Below, piece after piece: positions 28,870-38,936 of a stretch of DNA of 64,000 nucleotides; positions within the stretch are counted from its first letter, which is position 1, and every line of letters starts with the position of its first letter. Under the pieces are notes generated by a model, which had not been told where the DNA came from, searched no databases, and was given only the letters and a program-made list of their open reading frames with translations. Origin of the DNA: Aphanothece sacrum FPU1. GTDB lineage: Bacteria; Cyanobacteriota; Cyanobacteriia; Cyanobacteriales; Microcystaceae. A program made the translations under genes and the position numbers. The stretch covers positions 186,001 to 250,000 of the forward strand of contig NZ_BDQK01000017.1 in the NCBI RefSeq assembly GCF_003864295.1. The letters are read 5' to 3'.

Positions 28870-30468
28870 ATGGCGCAAGCACCTGTATCTCCGGTGGTGC
28901 TAGTGGTTCTAGACGGATGGGGTTATTGTCAATCTACAGAAGCTAATGCCATTGCCTTGGCGAAAACTCCTGTAATGGACTGTCTTTGGACTACCTATCC
29001 TCGAACACTGATTAAGACTTCCGGTAAAGATGTTGGTCTTCCTCATGGTCAAATGGGGAACTCAGAAGTAGGCCATCTTAACCTTGGTGCGGGCCGTATT
29101 GTCCCCCAAGAATTAGTACGGATCTCAGATGCGGTAGAAGATGGATCATTATTGAAAAACCCCGTTTTAGTCAAAATTTGCGAGGAAGTACGTTCTCGCA
29201 AGGGTAAACTACACTTAATTGGATTATGTTCTGATGGTGGTGTTCATTCTCACCTCGATCATTTGTTAGGATTACTTGACTTAGCTAAATTACAAGATCT
29301 CTCGGATGTTTGTATTCACGTCATTACTGATGGACGAGATACTAGCACCAACGAAGGGATTAATGCTATTGCTAAAATAACTAATCACATCGATAAAATT
29401 GGCATCGGGCGTATTAGTACCCTCAGTGGTCGTTATTATGCAATGGATCGCGATCGCCGTTGGGACCGGGTTAAACTAGCTTATGATATCCTAACTCAAG
29501 ATGGGTTAGAAGATGGACGCACCGCAACCGAGGTGATCGAAGATTTTTATAAGCAAGATAAAACCGATGAATTTATTCCCCCGACTCGCATAGCACCAGG
29601 TGCCATAGAATCAGGAGATGGAGTTATTTTCTATAATTTCCGTCCAGATCGGTCTAGACAAATGTGTTATGCCTTGACTATGCCCAATTTTGATGGCTTT
29701 GAACGGGAATTAATTCAACCCTTGAGTTTTGTTACCTTTACCCAATACGATCCCAAACTACCTGTTAAGGTAGCATTTGAACCCCAAAATCTCAATAATA
29801 TTTTGGGGGAAGTGGTGGCCCGTCATGGCTTAAAACAATTCCGTACCGCCGAAACAGAAAAATATCCCCATGTTACCTATTTTTTTAATGGGGGACTCGA
29901 AATTGCCTTTGAAGGGGAAGATCGAGAATTGATCCAAAGTCCTATGGTAGCAACTTATGATCAATCTCCAGCCATGTCAGCAGAAGCGGTGACAAATGTA
30001 GCTTGTCAAGCTATTGAAAAAGGTATTTATTCTCTGATAGTCATGAACTATGCCAACCCTGATATGGTTGGTCATACGGGGAATATTCAAGCTGCCATCA
30101 CTGCTATTGAAACTGTTGATAATTGTTTGGGACAATTACTCTCAAGTATTAGTAAAATGGGAGGAACGGTATTAATTACCGCCGATCATGGTAATGCAGA
30201 AGTCATGCGCGATGAATTAGGTAATCCTTGGACGGCTCATACCACTAACCCTGTTCCCTTAATTTTAGTCGAAGGAGAACAAAGAAAAATTCCTGGACAT
30301 GGAGGTTTGGTTGATTTACGAGAGGATGGAAAACTCGCGGATATTGCTCCTACTATCCTCCAAATTCTACAATTACCTCAACCGGAAGAAATGACGGGAC
30401 GATCTTTAATTAAACCCACAGAGGTAGAAATCAAATTAAATCGTACCCCCATCCGCATTTCTCGTTAA
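28870..30468 (+). CDS. gpmI: 2,3-bisphosphoglycerate-independent phosphoglycerate mutase
   Basis: The protein has 532 residues. VVLDGWGY carries the first metal Asp, MGNSEVGHLNLGAGR the catalytic Ser, DGRDTSTNEG and RYYAMDRDRRWDR the substrate residues, and TADHGNAE the second metal set. It interconverts 3- and 2-phosphoglycerate in the cytoplasm using Mn2+. secG follows 31 bases later on the same strand and is likely cotranscribed. Confidence 0.97.
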   Translation: MAQAPVSPVVLVVLDGWGYCQSTEANAIALAKTPVMDCLWTTYPRTLIKTSGKDVGLPHGQMGNSEVGHLNLGAGRIVPQELVRISDAVEDGSLLKNPVLVKICEEVRSRKGKLHLIGLCSDGGVHSHLDHLLGLLDLAKLQDLSDVCIHVITDGRDTSTNEGINAIAKITNHIDKIGIGRISTLSGRYYAMDRDRRWDRVKLAYDILTQDGLEDGRTATEVIEDFYKQDKTDEFIPPTRIAPGAIESGDGVIFYNFRPDRSRQMCYALTMPNFDGFERELIQPLSFVTFTQYDPKLPVKVAFEPQNLNNILGEVVARHGLKQFRTAETEKYPHVTYFFNGGLEIAFEGEDRELIQSPMVATYDQSPAMSAEAVTNVACQAIEKGIYSLIVMNYANPDMVGHTGNIQAAITAIETVDNCLGQLLSSISKMGGTVLITADHGNAEVMRDELGNPWTAHTTNPVPLILVEGEQRKIPGHGGLVDLREDGKLADIAPTILQILQLPQPEEMTGRSLIKPTEVEIKLNRTPIRISR

Positions 30469-30499
30469 ACTATTCTTTTGGTAGATATTTAATTGCTTT

Positions 30500-30739
30500 A
30501 TGAACCTTGTACAATTGATTTCAATTATCTGGGCCGTTTCGGCCGCTTTATTAATCGTTGTTGTTCTGTTACATAGTCCCAAAGGAGACGGTATTGGGGG
30601 TATTGGTGGACAAGCTCAATTATTTACCTCAGCCAAAAGTGCTGAAAAAACCCTCAACCAAGTAACTTGGGCCCTCAGTGTGGTGTTTATTGGACTGACT
30701 ATCGTCTTGAGTGCCGGATGGTTAACTCCTAAAGGATAA
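30500..30739 (+). CDS. secG: Protein translocase subunit SecG
   Basis: This 79-residue protein has two transmembrane helices (LIWAVSAALLIVVVLLHSPKG-like first, WALSVVFIGLTIVLSAGWL second) and the loop GDGIGGIGGQAQLF between them. This is the SecG/YidC-export layout, which supports the SecYEG channel. It lies just downstream of gpmI. Confidence 0.9.
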   Translation: MNLVQLISIIWAVSAALLIVVVLLHSPKGDGIGGIGGQAQLFTSAKSAEKTLNQVTWALSVVFIGLTIVLSAGWLTPKG

Positions 30740-30764
30740 TTCAACAATTCACAATTCATAATTA

Positions 30765-30861
30765 GATTATAGGGGCAGGTTTTCGTAGGGGCAGGTTTTC
30801 GTAGGGGCGGGTTTTTTACAGGAGTTATGATTCTCACAAAAAGACTAAATAAACCCGCCCT
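30765..30861. repeat. GTAGGGGCGGG inverted-repeat element, inverted copy
   Basis: Short direct repeats (GTAGGGGCAGGTTTTC) precede GTAGGGGCGGGTTTTTTACA at 30801, then AAATAAACCCGCCCT ends near 30861. It is the inverse of the last unit of the 18391-18635 array. Confidence 0.8.
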
Positions 30862-30870
30862 TATATAGCG

Positions 30871-30973
30871 AGGAGTTACGCACTCACCAACCAAAAACAA
30901 CAATTTTGTGTCATTGCGAGCGATAGCGAAGCAATCTCAAACCCTTATTATGACCTTACAGTGCGTAACTCCT
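30871..30973. repeat. MITE-like element with perfect 14-bp ends
   Basis: AGGAGTTACGCACT (30871-30884) and AGTGCGTAACTCCT (30960-30973) are exact inverse copies. Inside lies ATTGCGAGCGATAGCGAAGC (from 30913), an imperfect palindrome found in many bacterial genomes. Confidence 0.85.
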
Positions 30974-31055
30974 AATAGCTTTCAAGTCCTTTAGGGAACC
31001 TACTATAAACATTCTTTATATTGATGAAAACCTACTTTACCCCTCCTACGATATT

Positions 31056-31835
31056 ATGATTTTCCGTCATTTTAATTGTTCCGGGCGGAAATATAGGGAA
31101 CTATTGTTAATGGGGGGATTGATTATAATAATCGCTTTACTGATACCTTTAACGTCCCTTTCTCAAGTTCAAGCAGATGATTTAACCTCATCCCTTCCCC
31201 CCCCAAAAATTCATCCCCTTCCCTCTACCTTAGCTCAATGGCAAAATGACCAAAACACAGAAGACTATTTTGAGCAAGTGACAGAAACCTTGGTGGGATA
31301 TTTAATTTGGTCAAAATTTCCCATTAACGTCTATCTTGATCGTCCTCCTAATCCTGATGATACCGCAGCTAGTACCCGTCGCTTTGTAGAATGGTCAGAA
31401 GCGGTAACAGAGGCCATCGCGCAATGGAATGTTTATTTACCTTTAAAAGAAGTTGAAGGTACTGAATTAGCCGATATTATTATTAAAAGAACTGATCCTC
31501 CCTTAGATGGTCAATTTGACCCCAAAACAGGACAATTACAGATTTCTAGAGCGCGAGCCGCCCAAACTCGCTATAATTTTTATATTCAAGATCGGCAACT
31601 TTTTCATCGCATGATCATTGAGATTAGTCCGCGAGGGAGTCAGTCATCTATCTTGGTGACAGCCCGTCATGAACTAGGCCATGCTTTAGGAATTTGGGGC
31701 CATAGTCCAAAAGAAACTGATGCTCTCTATTTTTCTCAGGTGCGTACTCCTCCTTTAATTTCTGTCAGAGATATTAATACATTAAAAAAAATATATCAGC
31801 AATCGACAAGATTGGGATGGATGTTACCTCCTTAA
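31056..31835 (+). CDS. Secreted or membrane-anchored zinc metalloprotease (metzincin-like)
   Basis: The protein has 259 residues. A hydrophobic segment at about 19-38 looks like a signal anchor. Near residue 207 the motif HELGHALGIWGH resembles the M10/metzincin HExGHxxGxxH signature, but the third histidine is one position later than in the standard pattern. I recall this longer form in cyanobacterial homologues. It probably acts outside the cytoplasm. The substrate is unknown. Confidence 0.75.
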   Translation: MIFRHFNCSGRKYRELLLMGGLIIIIALLIPLTSLSQVQADDLTSSLPPPKIHPLPSTLAQWQNDQNTEDYFEQVTETLVGYLIWSKFPINVYLDRPPNPDDTAASTRRFVEWSEAVTEAIAQWNVYLPLKEVEGTELADIIIKRTDPPLDGQFDPKTGQLQISRARAAQTRYNFYIQDRQLFHRMIIEISPRGSQSSILVTARHELGHALGIWGHSPKETDALYFSQVRTPPLISVRDINTLKKIYQQSTRLGWMLPP

Positions 31836-31914
31836 AAAGTTTACAGAAAAGCTAGAATGAGTTAATTTTAATGTAACCATTGATTTGAAACCAGCTAAAA
31901 ATAATGGAAAGTTC

Positions 31915-33187
31915 CTGGCGTGGGGACATAAAAATCTATAAGCTAGACTTAATCAGGGATATAGCCCGTCGTCCTCGTCGATAATAGGCGCGTTTTTCGG
32001 GGCTTAATTGCATTAATGCCTGGGCTTCAACGGTAAATAAATCACAAGAGTCAACCCAATCTTTTCCATGAAGACCGATATAAAAGTTACTGTGTCTCCG
32101 TCGCATTTTCTTGTTTTTTCTGACTCTCCCCACATATTTTGCCAATCCTTTCTCTTTAATAATTTTTCCAGAAAATGTTGCCATTGAATAAGCTAGAGTA
32201 ATCAATATAATTAAGGAAGTAAGGCGATGTCCTGTTAATTTCGTTCTTTCTAAATCATAACCACCTTTCTTAAAATCCCGAAACATTTCCTCAATACAAA
32301 ATCTCTTTTTATAAGCGTCAATCGTCTCATCAATACTGGTTAAATTTGTGATAATAAACCAAGCTTCTTTTGTCTCTATTCCTCTATACTTCTTTTTCCA
32401 TTTCGCCACTATATTACTGCCTATAAATCCTTTTGTTTTCGTAACTTTAACTCCTTGATAAAATAAAGACATTCCTGAAGATAATCCTAAATCTTTTAGT
32501 CGCGTCCACATTTCCTTTTCTACTTCAATATAGTTGCTTTTCTTCAATCTGAGTGCATAATAAACTCTTTTTTGTCCATGTAACCATTTTGCTAGTTCAA
32601 CTGAGCAGAATTCTCTATCCCCTAAGACAACTATTTTATATTCTTTTAGAAAGAGTAATATTCGGGCTAATATACTTTTCTGTGTGTCAAAGTTACTATT
32701 ACCGATGTGATCTAGCAACTCAAAATATAAGGGAATTCCTCTATTATCAATTACCAGACTTACCATCAAAATATTAATCAACCCCCATTGGGTTCTATCT
32801 ATGGCAATATGTAAGACATCTCCTGTACTAAATGATTGCTTTAACCACTGTTTTATGATAGGTATCCATACTCCTTCAATTGTCAAACAAGGAATCTCGA
32901 AAAACCGTTTTAACTTTTTTCTCTTACTTTCAAATAAAATGGGACTGGGAAAATAACTAGCTAACTCATAAAACCTAATTTTCCTATATACTTGCACTAA
33001 TTCTATCATGATTAACAGTATTAAATATTCCGATTTTTTCAGATACTTTGTTAAATGGTTGTTATAAATTTCTGGTAACATTTTGGGTTTAGACGGCGAT
33101 CGCTAAAAAAAGAACATTTTCTTTTTACCATGTTTTGCTCTTTTCGTCATCTGGTAAGGCTTTCAGGGTTTCATGTCCCCACGCCAG
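31915..33187. mobile_element. Complete IS4-family insertion sequence
   Basis: The element is 1,273 bp. Terminal inverted repeats are CTGGCGTGGGGACAT at 31915-31929 and ATGTCCCCACGCCAG at 33173-33187. A single transposase gene fills the interior. No clear target-site duplication is seen; flanks share only AATG. Confidence 0.9.
31936..33081 (-). CDS. IS4-family DDE transposase
   Basis: This 381-residue protein has the first Asp in HIAIDRTQWG (near 92), the second in VVLGDREFCS (near 152) and the glutamate in YKKRFCIEEMFRDFK, which fits the IS4 Y-(2)-R-(3)-E-(6)-K signature exactly. All catalytic residues are present and the frame is unbroken, so the element may be active. A basic C-terminus follows. 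Confidence 0.93.
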   Translation of the reverse strand: MLPEIYNNHLTKYLKKSEYLILLIMIELVQVYRKIRFYELASYFPSPILFESKRKKLKRFFEIPCLTIEGVWIPIIKQWLKQSFSTGDVLHIAIDRTQWGLINILMVSLVIDNRGIPLYFELLDHIGNSNFDTQKSILARILLFLKEYKIVVLGDREFCSVELAKWLHGQKRVYYALRLKKSNYIEVEKEMWTRLKDLGLSSGMSLFYQGVKVTKTKGFIGSNIVAKWKKKYRGIETKEAWFIITNLTSIDETIDAYKKRFCIEEMFRDFKKGGYDLERTKLTGHRLTSLIILITLAYSMATFSGKIIKEKGLAKYVGRVRKNKKMRRRHSNFYIGLHGKDWVDSCDLFTVEAQALMQLSPEKRAYYRRGRRAISLIKSSL

Positions 33188-33213
33188 AATGACTATAATT
33201 ACCCAATTTTTTC

Positions 33214-33507
33214 ATGGAAGACCTGAAAACACGCTTAATCAAAGATATGGCTGAGGTAGAATGGCAAGACTTAATTCCTCATGCTAAACGAGATGCTATT
33301 ATTATCGTCAATGAAAATTTAGACTTATTAGAAGTAGGATTAGCGATCGCTCAAGATCAAGTCAATTCAGTGCAACATTGGATGGCAGAGGAGTTGATTG
33401 GTAAACCCTCTGTTGAACAGTTAAACACCTGGAATATTGAACCCTCAAAATTATTTAAAAGTTTAATTTTACAACCGTTTATCTTAGTTCAGTCAACTAT
33501 TACCTAA
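33214..33507 (+). CDS. DUF2288 family protein
   Basis: This 97-residue protein has VEWQDLIPHAKRDAIIIVNENLDLLEVGLAIA near 15-46, characteristic of DUF2288, a small helical family of unknown function. It starts 27 bases after the end of the insertion sequence, so the element may have displaced its original promoter. Confidence 0.8.
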   Translation: MEDLKTRLIKDMAEVEWQDLIPHAKRDAIIIVNENLDLLEVGLAIAQDQVNSVQHWMAEELIGKPSVEQLNTWNIEPSKLFKSLILQPFILVQSTIT

Positions 33508-33509
33508 GT

Positions 33510-33535
33510 GTAGGGGTCAACGGCCGTTGACCCCT
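33510..33535. repeat. GTAGGG-arm palindrome, copy 2
   Basis: GTAGGGGTCAACGG centred with CCGTTGACCCCTA, the same unit as at 5284-5310, starting two bases after a stop codon. It could also act as a terminator hairpin. Confidence 0.8.
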
Positions 33536-33621
33536 ATTTGTTAAAATAATTATCAGTCATATAATGAGAGATTTAGACTCAAGGATTTAACTGATAACTG
33601 TTGACTGATAACTGTTCACTG

Positions 33622-34554
33622 TTAAAGGACTTGGGCCCGTAACCAAGCGACCGGAAGATAGAGCATCTTTTTCGGAGTTGGAACAAAAGCCCGCGTTGTA
33701 AAAACATCATAGCCATTAGCTTCGATGACATCCAAAATTCCCTGATAAAGCATCAAAGCTGCCCAAACTGGCCAGCGAGAATCTCTGTTCAAACCTCGGA
33801 TGCCTTTTTCAGACTCTTGATAATAGTGGCGGGCCCGTTGAATCTCAAAAGCCATTAAATTACGCCAACGATCATCAATCACTCCATTGAATAAATCATC
33901 TTCAGTGTAATTAAACCGCTCTAAATCTTCTAAAGGTAGATAAATACGCCCTCTTTGAGCGTCTTCTCCCACATCCCGCAGAATATTAGTTAATTGATTA
34001 GCAATGCCCAAGGCGATCGCTTCTTCTTTAGGGAGATATTTTTCTTGATGTTGTTCCCAGGCAGCCCCATAATGATTCCCTTCAATGCCTAATACTGAGC
34101 TTGACATCAACCCCACTGTTCCCGCCACACGGTAACAATATAGTTTTAGTTCTTCAAAGGTTTCATAACGACTGCGATATAAATCCATCTCTTGTCCAGC
34201 GATCATATCCCGAAAGGGAGTAATCTCAATGGGAAAACGTTCCAGAGTATCCACTAAGGCCACATCCTCATCATCGATGGGATGACCCGAAAATAGGGAT
34301 TCTAGATGTTCTTCCCAGAGTTTTAGGGTTTCTGGTGTAGTTAACTGGGCTTGAGGCCCGTCAACTAATTCATCAGTACGCCGACACCAAACGTAAATAG
34401 CCCATATTGCTTGACGCTTTTCGGGGGGCATTAACAGGGTTCCCAGATAAAAGGTTTTGGAATATTTCTGGGTAATTTGGCGACACAATTCGTAGGCCTC
34501 ATCGAGAGGGGCCAGAGATTTTTGGGGTTGGGTTGGTTTAGGCAGTTGCAGCAT
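33622..34554 (-). CDS. crtB: Phytoene synthase
   Basis: The protein has 310 residues. The two Asp-rich motifs are DELVD near 61-65 and NQLTNILRDVGEDAQRGR near 186-203. KTFYLGTLLMPPEKR is near the start. It joins two geranylgeranyl diphosphates into 15-cis-phytoene. It lies 147 bases downstream of crtP on the same strand, the common cyanobacterial crtP-crtB order. Confidence 0.96.
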   Translation of the reverse strand: MLQLPKPTQPQKSLAPLDEAYELCRQITQKYSKTFYLGTLLMPPEKRQAIWAIYVWCRRTDELVDGPQAQLTTPETLKLWEEHLESLFSGHPIDDEDVALVDTLERFPIEITPFRDMIAGQEMDLYRSRYETFEELKLYCYRVAGTVGLMSSSVLGIEGNHYGAAWEQHQEKYLPKEEAIALGIANQLTNILRDVGEDAQRGRIYLPLEDLERFNYTEDDLFNGVIDDRWRNLMAFEIQRARHYYQESEKGIRGLNRDSRWPVWAALMLYQGILDVIEANGYDVFTTRAFVPTPKKMLYLPVAWLRAQVL

Positions 34555-34701
34555 TCAGCACAGGCAGAATGATTGTCTATAGTATGGAACTTGACCGAAT
34601 CATTGAGGGGTTAACCATTTAGCATTGTCCCATTCAATGAGGCCTTAGTCATTATTTCCCAAAAATAAGTTTTTAGGAAGAGGGGATGATTATGTCTCAT
34701 C

Positions 34702-36129
<1,428 letters not shown>

Positions 36130-36224
36130 CTATAGTAATCTCTATAAGGGTTTGTGTGTGTTACTCATTATACGTTACATTTCGTTACATTTTTTATTGT
36201 GTTGACAGAGTTTAGTTTTTAAGG

Positions 36225-36356
36225 GGTAAATACTAAAGACTAAAAAATTAGCTAAAATTACTTAAACTTACCTATTTTAATAGCTAAATGGCTAAAATAA
36301 GTAGATTTTAACCAAGATAGAGAAATAGCTTTCAGGTAAATACTAAAGACTAAAAA
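36225..36356. repeat. 20-bp direct repeat upstream of crtP
   Basis: TAAATACTAAAGACTAAAAA occurs near 36226 and again near 36336, flanking about 90 bases rich in TAGCTAAA. It lies in the crtP upstream region and may be a duplicated insertion scar or regulatory repeat. Confidence 0.5.
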
Positions 36357-36358
36357 CT

Positions 36359-36523
36359 GGCTCTCCCGTACCTGTGGTGATAAGTAAAGCTTATAATTCG
36401 TAGGGTGGGTTAGACGCGGCTATGATTTTGATGAAAAACTAATAAGTTTTAAGGCGCGTCGTAACCCACCATATAAAGTATTGTAGCTGATTATACATTT
36501 TATACCAAGATGTCGGGAGAGCC
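36359..36523. repeat. MITE family E, copy 2 (inverted)
   Basis: Bounded by GGCTCTCCCGTAC and GTCGGGAGAGCC, about 165 bp. Its interior matches 27862-28027 in reverse complement along nearly its whole length. Confidence 0.85.
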
Positions 36524-36539
36524 GATTAGTTGAGGTAGT

Positions 36540-37016
36540 TCACGAATAAACTTCCAGATGTAGGACATAATGCCCAAGTTGTACTCGGCCTGTCCATAAT
36601 TCGTATTCTACCCGTAAGTACTCAGGGAAGACCTCTCCGTGTAACTCAATACTGCGAGTGTAGTTTCGTAGGCGAAACGCATCCGTGAGTTCTCCTCCCT
36701 CATTATTTAACCAATAACGACTGACCCCATAAATACCTGTTTCCCAAAAATGTCGATAAGCAAATTTTCCATTGCCTTGTAAAGTCATAATGACACGAGA
36801 CGGAGAAATTTCTAACCACAATAATTGTTTAGCCGTCTCTACTGATGAGCTAAACTCTCCGGTTGCTGTTCCTTCTGTATCGGGTTGGTTCAACAGCAGA
36901 TGAAAACGAAGATGATCTTTTTGATATAGGGTTCCGGCCGTTTCAATGGTGGATAAAATTGGCAGGTCCGTAGACATCAGGGACAAAGACACAGGACAAG
37001 AGTGATGGGTACGCAT
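36540..37016 (-). CDS. Conserved hypothetical protein
   Basis: This 158-residue protein has no signal peptide or membrane segment. The strand-rich C-terminal part includes AYRHFWETGIYGVSRYWLN and EYELWTGRVQLGHYVLHLEVY. The start may be at a later methionine (MSTDLPILS, residue 14). I do not recognise a named family. It lies upstream of crtP on the same strand, separated by a MITE. Confidence 0.65.
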   Translation of the reverse strand: MRTHHSCPVSLSLMSTDLPILSTIETAGTLYQKDHLRFHLLLNQPDTEGTATGEFSSSVETAKQLLWLEISPSRVIMTLQGNGKFAYRHFWETGIYGVSRYWLNNEGGELTDAFRLRNYTRSIELHGEVFPEYLRVEYELWTGRVQLGHYVLHLEVYS

Positions 37017-37168
37017 TAGGACTAACTGTTAAGAGAGGCATACTTATAAGATATCGTTGTAAGGGAACAATTCACAACGCTCTTTTTGGTGAATTTTTCA
37101 CAAAACATGAATTAGGGGCTTGCCAAATTACACAGGTTGTTGCTATGATTAATAATCGTGATGAGCAA

Positions 37169-37240
37169 TCCTCAGTAGCTCAGTGGTAGAGCGGTCGGCT
37201 GTTAACCGATTGGTCGTAGGTTCGAATCCTACCTGGGGAG
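37169..37240 (+). tRNA. tRNA-Asn (GUU)
   Basis: A 72-nt cloverleaf: acceptor TCCTCAG/CTGGGGA, D loop AGTGGTA, anticodon loop CTGTTAA (GTT), T arm GTAGGTTCGAATCCTAC. It marks the left edge of the accessory island and is a plausible integration landmark. Confidence 0.94.
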
Positions 37241-37278
37241 TTTGATTTTTTAGGAATTAATGTGGTGATCCCACTTTC

Positions 37279-37345
37279 TATCTTCTTTTAATAGATAGAC
37301 AACTAATAAAAGTTGCCAATCTAATGTTAAACCAATTAAGCGATC
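37279..37345 (-). pseudogene. brnT fragment joined at a HIP1 site
   Basis: About 67 bases match the brnT gene at 38401-38697 almost exactly (the part coding for LIGLTLDWQLLLVVYLLKED). Similarity stops at GCGATCGC (37340-37347). The sequence after it matches 42711-42762 instead, so this is a chimera of two duplicated segments. Confidence 0.75.
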
Positions 37346-37410
37346 GCGGATAACCTGCTGCATTCCATACTGCATCAAATATAGGTTTTATTCCGACTGA
37401 ATAAACTTTT

Positions 37411-37782
37411 TTATAAATGATCAAAGGCAAACAATAACATTTCTTCTGCTTGCTGTATGATTTGATTAGCTTCATCACAACTAATTTCAATATCGAGATT
37501 ATAGTCTGCCCCTTTTCTGAGTTTTTCTGCTTCAATTAGATAGCGATGATACTTTTTAGGAACTCGTTCATTCTTAGCAAAATATTGTCCAAATGCAGAA
37601 ATAATTGCTGAATGTTTTCCGTAAGATAAATTTTCTCCTTCTAAGAAAGCAGAAGCAACATAAAACATAGTATAATAAGCTCTCGATACGGCAAACTCAG
37701 GATAACCTGTCTCATTAATTTATCTAGCAACGGCTAAACTTTTTTGTGCCTTCTCTAAAAATTTAAGCTGAATTTTATTCAT
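37411..37782 (-). pseudogene. HEPN-domain toxin interrupted by a nonsense codon
   Basis: Reading from the ATG at 37782 gives MNKIQLKFLEKAQKSLAVAR, then TAA at 37722-37720, then the same frame continues INETGYPEFAVSRAYYTMFY to 37411. The whole is a typical 123-residue HEPN protein (SRAYYTMFYVASAFL motif). It overlaps the MNT gene by four bases. Either the toxin is inactivated or a short form starts at MFYVAS (37668). Confidence 0.8.
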
Positions 37783-38099
37783 AAGATTATTCCTTCTTTA
37801 TGAATATTTCGATAAAAAGCACTATTTTCTGTTTGCCATTGTTCAGATGTGGTAAAACAACAACTAATTAATTGATTGTATTCTAAGGATAATTCACTAA
37901 TAAATTCACTGATTCTTTGAACTTCTTGATAATAACGAAATGGGTGTTTTAAAATAATTAGAATATCAATATCTGATTCAGCAGTAGCATTCCCTCTAGC
38001 TTGAGAACCAAAAAGAATGACTTGATCTAGTTCATCTTGATAGATGGTTTTTAAATACTTCTCTATTGATTTTAAAATTGAGTTTAACTGATTGTTCAT
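37779..38099 (-). CDS. MNT-type nucleotidyltransferase antitoxin
   Basis: This 106-residue protein has VILFGSQARGNATAESDIDIL (G-S-x10-D-x-D) near 28-48. It is the first gene of a HEPN/MNT module and its stop overlaps the toxin start (ATGA). As the partner toxin carries a premature stop, this antitoxin may now be an orphan. Confidence 0.88.
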   Translation of the reverse strand: MNNQLNSILKSIEKYLKTIYQDELDQVILFGSQARGNATAESDIDILIILKHPFRYYQEVQRISEFISELSLEYNQLISCCFTTSEQWQTENSAFYRNIHKEGIIL

Positions 38100-38129
38100 T
38101 GATTTAATAAAATCCGTTCTTAAGCTTAG

Positions 38130-38414
38130 TTAAAATTGTTTAATATCAGCGATTGCAGCAGAAATTATGTCATCAGTGACACCATGTTTTCGTAAACTTT
38201 CAATTAAACTTGATAAAGCATTATTTTCTAATTTTTCCCAATCAACTCTTAACCCTTGACCAATATACGCACGAATTAAAGCTTGATAATTAGAAAATCC
38301 CAATTTAGGGGCAATTTCTTGTAAATCTTTTAAAACATCTTCTGGTATTTGTAAATTAATCGTAACCGTTGGTCTATCTTGATGTAAACGTTGTTTGAGT
38401 TTATCGAGTTTCAT
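38130..38414 (-). CDS. CopG/BrnA-like antitoxin
   Basis: This 94-residue protein has a strand VTINLQIPEDVLKDLQEIA followed by GFSNYQALIRAYIGQGLR, a ribbon-helix-helix-type DNA-binding region. It overlaps the upstream brnT by 14 bases, so it should be the cognate antitoxin although it is not a standard BrnA. A C-terminal helix (SSLIESLRKHGVTDDII) may contact the toxin. Confidence 0.78.
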   Translation of the reverse strand: MKLDKLKQRLHQDRPTVTINLQIPEDVLKDLQEIAPKLGFSNYQALIRAYIGQGLRVDWEKLENNALSSLIESLRKHGVTDDIISAAIADIKQF

Positions 38415-38697
38415 ACTGTTTTCTTTCTGACGAAGTTGTAGAACGAGCAGAGATTATTCTTATTGTATCTTCTTTTAATAGATAGACAACTAATAAAAGT
38501 TGCCAATCTAAGGTTAAACCAATTAAGCGATCGCGTTCTTCTCCTTCTACATAATCACTATCTAATGGTAATAAAAAAGGATCAAAGAAAGTTTCACAAG
38601 CTTTTTCAAAGGAAATATTATGTTTGCGAAAATTCGAGACTGCTTTTTCCTTATTCCATTCAAAAGTAATACCATTATAAGTAAAAATAATATTCAT
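38401..38697 (-). CDS. brnT: BrnT-type ribonuclease toxin
   Basis: This 98-residue protein has GITFEWNKEKAVSNFRKHNISFEKACETF at the start and TIRIISARSTTSSERKQYE at the end, the BrnT pattern. It overlaps its downstream antitoxin by 14 bases and the upstream 80-residue gene by four. A fragment of this gene is duplicated at 37279-37345. Confidence 0.86.
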   Translation of the reverse strand: MNIIFTYNGITFEWNKEKAVSNFRKHNISFEKACETFFDPFLLPLDSDYVEGEERDRLIGLTLDWQLLLVVYLLKEDTIRIISARSTTSSERKQYETR

Positions 38698-38936
38698 TTT
38701 TCGATTCTTGCCACTTTTATAGTATCATTTATTCCTTCAACTTGTTCAATAGCAGAAATGACAGCTTCTCTAAAAGAAGTTGCTTCCCGATCAAATTCAA
38801 GATAGGGAATTAAATCACGAAAGCATAGGGTAGCATCATCACACCCTGCTTCAAAAATAGCATCTGCTAAAGCATCTAATTCTTCTGATATTTGACTAAT
38901 ACCTGACAATACTAAGGTGAAATTATATGTCATCAT
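38694..38936 (-). CDS. MTYNFTLVLSG-type protein, short paralogue without HTH
   Basis: The protein has 80 residues. It is nearly identical over residues 2-77 to the protein at 41729-42073 (TYNFTLVLSG...DDATLCFRDLIPYLEFD), but ends after IKVARIEK, before the helix-turn-helix seen in the longer copy. It overlaps the upstream phosphotransferase-like gene by 14 bases and brnT by four. Translation may begin at the second ATG (38933). The function of the strand-rich domain is unknown. Confidence 0.7.
   Translation of the reverse strand: MMTYNFTLVLSGISQISEELDALADAIFEAGCDDATLCFRDLIPYLEFDREATSFREAVISAIEQVEGINDTIKVARIEK

Noticed and set aside
31905-33197. Target-site duplication of the IS4 element
   Set aside because: Flanks beyond the terminal repeats share only AATG, too little to claim a duplication.
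37278-37535. 85-codon minus-strand frame over the brnT fragment
   Set aside because: It reads across a chimeric junction in the wrong frame for brnT and ends inside the HEPN gene.
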